Shown: positions 15,093 to 16,484 of the stretch, piece by piece
How the letters are laid out: the number at the start of each line of letters is the position of its first letter
Position numbering within the stretch: position 1 is the stretch's first letter
NCBI GenBank assembly: GCA_900556395.1
Contig: USOQ01000059.1
Location: 1-16,484 of the forward strand
Reading direction: 5' to 3'
Source of the DNA: Candidatus Segatella caccae
Lineage (GTDB): Bacteria > Bacteroidota > Bacteroidia > Bacteroidales > Bacteroidaceae
DNA length: 16,484 nucleotides
Made by a program: the position numbers and the translations under genes
The notes under the pieces: model-generated
What the model saw: only the letters and a program-made list of their open reading frames with translations
Told to the model about the DNA's origin: nothing
The model's database searches: none

Positions 15093-16352
15093 ATGACACC
15101 AGAAGAAAAAGCAAGAGTCAAGATAGACCAGATGTTTGAAGATGCTGGTTGGAAGGTGGTAGATAGAGATTTCTATTCTCCCACTTTAACTGCTGCAGCT
15201 ATCCGAGAAGGTCTGCTTGAAGGAAACCGAGAAGCGGATTATTTCTTGTTCGTAAATGGTATGGCTGTTGGCATACTTGAAGCTAAGCAAAAGGAAATAG
15301 ATGTTACTTCTGATATGGTTTGTGAACAAGCAGACCTATATGTTCGTGGTGTTCCTGAATGTTATAAAGCCTACTCACGACCATTGCCAATCATCTACCA
15401 ATCCAATGGCGAAGAAACTATCTTTCGTGACTTCCGTGATGAAGATGGTGAACTTATTGGATTGAACCGCATCCATACACCCAAAGAAATTGTAAAGATG
15501 TTGGGGATTGATGATCCTTACGCAGGTTTGCCTACGCTGAAAAAGAAAGGTTTGCGCGATTGCCAATATGAAGCCATTTCGGAATTGGAAAACAGCTTCC
15601 GAAATGGACAGAAAAAAGCTTTGATAGTATTGGCAACAGGAGCTGGCAAGACCTATACTGCTTGTCTGGCAGCCTATCGCTTATTAGCTTTTACCCCCAT
15701 GAAGCGAATCCTCTTCCTTGTTGACCGAAACAACCTCGGAAAACAAGCAGAGGGAGAGTTCGGCATGTTCCGCCTAACGGAGAATGGTGATCCATTCAAT
15801 ACTATCTATACGGTCAATCGTTTGAAATCGGCCAAGGTTCCATCCGACAGCAATGTTGTCATCTCGACCATACAACGCCTGTTCTCTCTCCTTACAGGAC
15901 AGGAAATCGTGGATAATGATGATGACGATGAAGATACCACCACGAGTGAGGTACAATTGTCAGGAACTATGATCTTGCCTCCTGATTTCTTCGACCTGAT
16001 TATCATTGATGAATGTCACCGTTCCATCTATGGCAACTGGAAGAAAGTGTTGGAATACTTTAATACAGCCAAACTCATCGGCTTGACTGCAACGCCAGTA
16101 CCAGAGACAAAAGCATTCTTCAATAACAATATTGTTGTAAACTATACTCTTGAACAGTCCATCGTGGACGGTGTGAATGTGGATGCCCGTGTCTATCGTA
16201 TCAAGACTGAAGCGACAGAGAATGGCGGTGCTATCTTGAAGGGCGACAAACTGAAGCGTGAAACACGCTATACAGGAAAGGTAGAAACGGTTCGCAACGA
16301 GGAAACCAAAAATTATTATTGCTGTCCGCTAAAACTTTTTTTGAGCATATAA
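15093..16352 (+). pseudogene. hsdR: Type I restriction endonuclease subunit R (EcoEI-like), truncated by an IS
   Basis: This is the N-terminal half of the ATP-driven translocase/nuclease of a type I restriction-modification complex. The nuclease domain shows the D-x(n)-ExK pattern (D49, E63, K65 in EADYFLF and ILEAKQK). The helicase has Walker A ATGAGKT (181-187), motif II DECH (306-309) and motif III LTATP (331-335); YTLEQSIVDG at 351-360 is typical of HsdR. An acidic patch DNDDDDED (274-281) interrupts the helicase core. The normal protein is about twice this length. From residue 410 the frame reads CCPLKLFLSI and stops, unlike any HsdR, and the DNA there looks like an IS end. Motifs IV-VI and the C-terminal domain are lost, so no restriction activity is expected. 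The partners hsdM and hsdS must lie beyond the window. Confidence 0.88.
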
Positions 16353-16357
16353 AAATT

Positions 16358-16389
16358 AGGGCTGGATTCCTCGCTTGGAATTCAGCCCT
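16358..16389. terminator. Hairpin terminator inside the IS end
   Basis: Arms AGGGCTGGATTCC (16358-16370) and GGAATTCAGCCCT (16377-16389) form a 13-bp stem with one G-U pair and a 6-nt loop, followed by TTTTA. It would stop transcription entering from hsdR, a usual way for an IS to shield its transposase from outside promoters. Confidence 0.75.
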
Positions 16390-16403
16390 TTTAGTTACCT
16401 TTG
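16375..16403 (+). promoter_or_regulatory. Predicted inward promoter of the IS transposase
   Basis: TTG (16375-16377) and TACCTTTG (16396-16403) are 18 bp apart, close to the Bacteroides -33/-7 spacing, and point into the IS. The -33 lies in the loop and arm of the hairpin, so terminator and promoter overlap. Confidence 0.45.
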
Positions 16404-16484
16404 TTTCTTGTTGTAAATTTCAATTCAAGACCCCAGTTCGGGATAAGAATAGTTCATAAAAAAGTTGGTAGTCTCACAAATATT

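Larger units (their letters stand above)
16321..16484 (+). mobile_element. Left end of an insertion sequence, family not determined
   Basis: The hsdR reading frame breaks at about 16320, and the new sequence begins GCTGTCCGCTAAAAC, then carries a terminator hairpin and a Bacteroides-type promoter, as is common at the 5' end of IS elements. No transposase frame is reached before the window ends, so the family cannot be named. The target duplication cannot be defined because the other end is missing; the ATT-rich 16311-16320 would be one side of it. Confidence 0.6.

Noticed and set aside
1..16484. tRNA, rRNA or riboswitch genes
   Set aside because: No cloverleaf, rRNA-like or known riboswitch sequence was recognised on either strand; short ones could be missed without a covariance-model search.

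Overview
The window looks like Bacteroidales DNA (Bacteroides, Parabacteroides or Prevotella type). The evidence is a CfxA-family class A beta-lactamase, a relaxase/primase/integrase set typical of Bacteroides mobilizable elements, and several promoters whose -7 box fits TAnnTTTG instead of the E. coli -10 box. It divides into three blocks: a mobilizable transposon carrying cfxA (about 1-9340), a minus-strand unit of three poorly characterised genes (9288-12165), and a plus-strand restriction-type operon (12539-16352) cut off by an insertion sequence at the right edge.

Block 1. cfxA (150-1115, +) faces a mobilization/replication/recombination module on the minus strand. In transcription order this module holds a four-HTH zinc-finger protein (8055-8990), a tyrosine integrase (6795-7913), a two-TM membrane protein (5690-6547), an excisionase-like HTH protein (5116-5490), a RepA-like hexameric-helicase ATPase (4013-5119), a CHC2/toprim primase-like protein (2894-4009) and a MobV-type relaxase (1208-2611). 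The relaxase is preceded by a hairpin-rich stretch that is probably oriT. The layout recalls Tn4555, the known cfxA mobilizable transposon. A roughly 50-bp sequence is duplicated upstream of the excisionase-like gene and the integrase, suggesting shared control. Two arrays of 10-bp-phased repeats lie upstream of the four-HTH gene.

Block 2. An AAA ATPase with a DUF4143 C-terminus is followed by a membrane-anchored coiled-coil protein and a helical protein whose C-terminus may be cut off by the transposon. The ATPase promoter carries two operator-like palindromes embedded in 30-bp direct repeats. This block is divergent from block 3 across a 373-bp intergenic region.

Block 3. A tightly packed operon encodes a small XRE-type regulator, a GIY-YIG nuclease with a DUF4357 tail, a proteasome/HslV-like Ntn-hydrolase, a 59-residue orphan protein, and the N-terminal half of an EcoEI-like type I restriction subunit (HsdR). 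HsdR stops at about residue 409, where sequence resembling an IS terminus begins. hsdM and hsdS are not in the window. A predicted threonine protease built into a restriction operon, together with a second predicted nuclease, is the most unusual arrangement here. All assignments come from reading motifs and context; no database search was possible.
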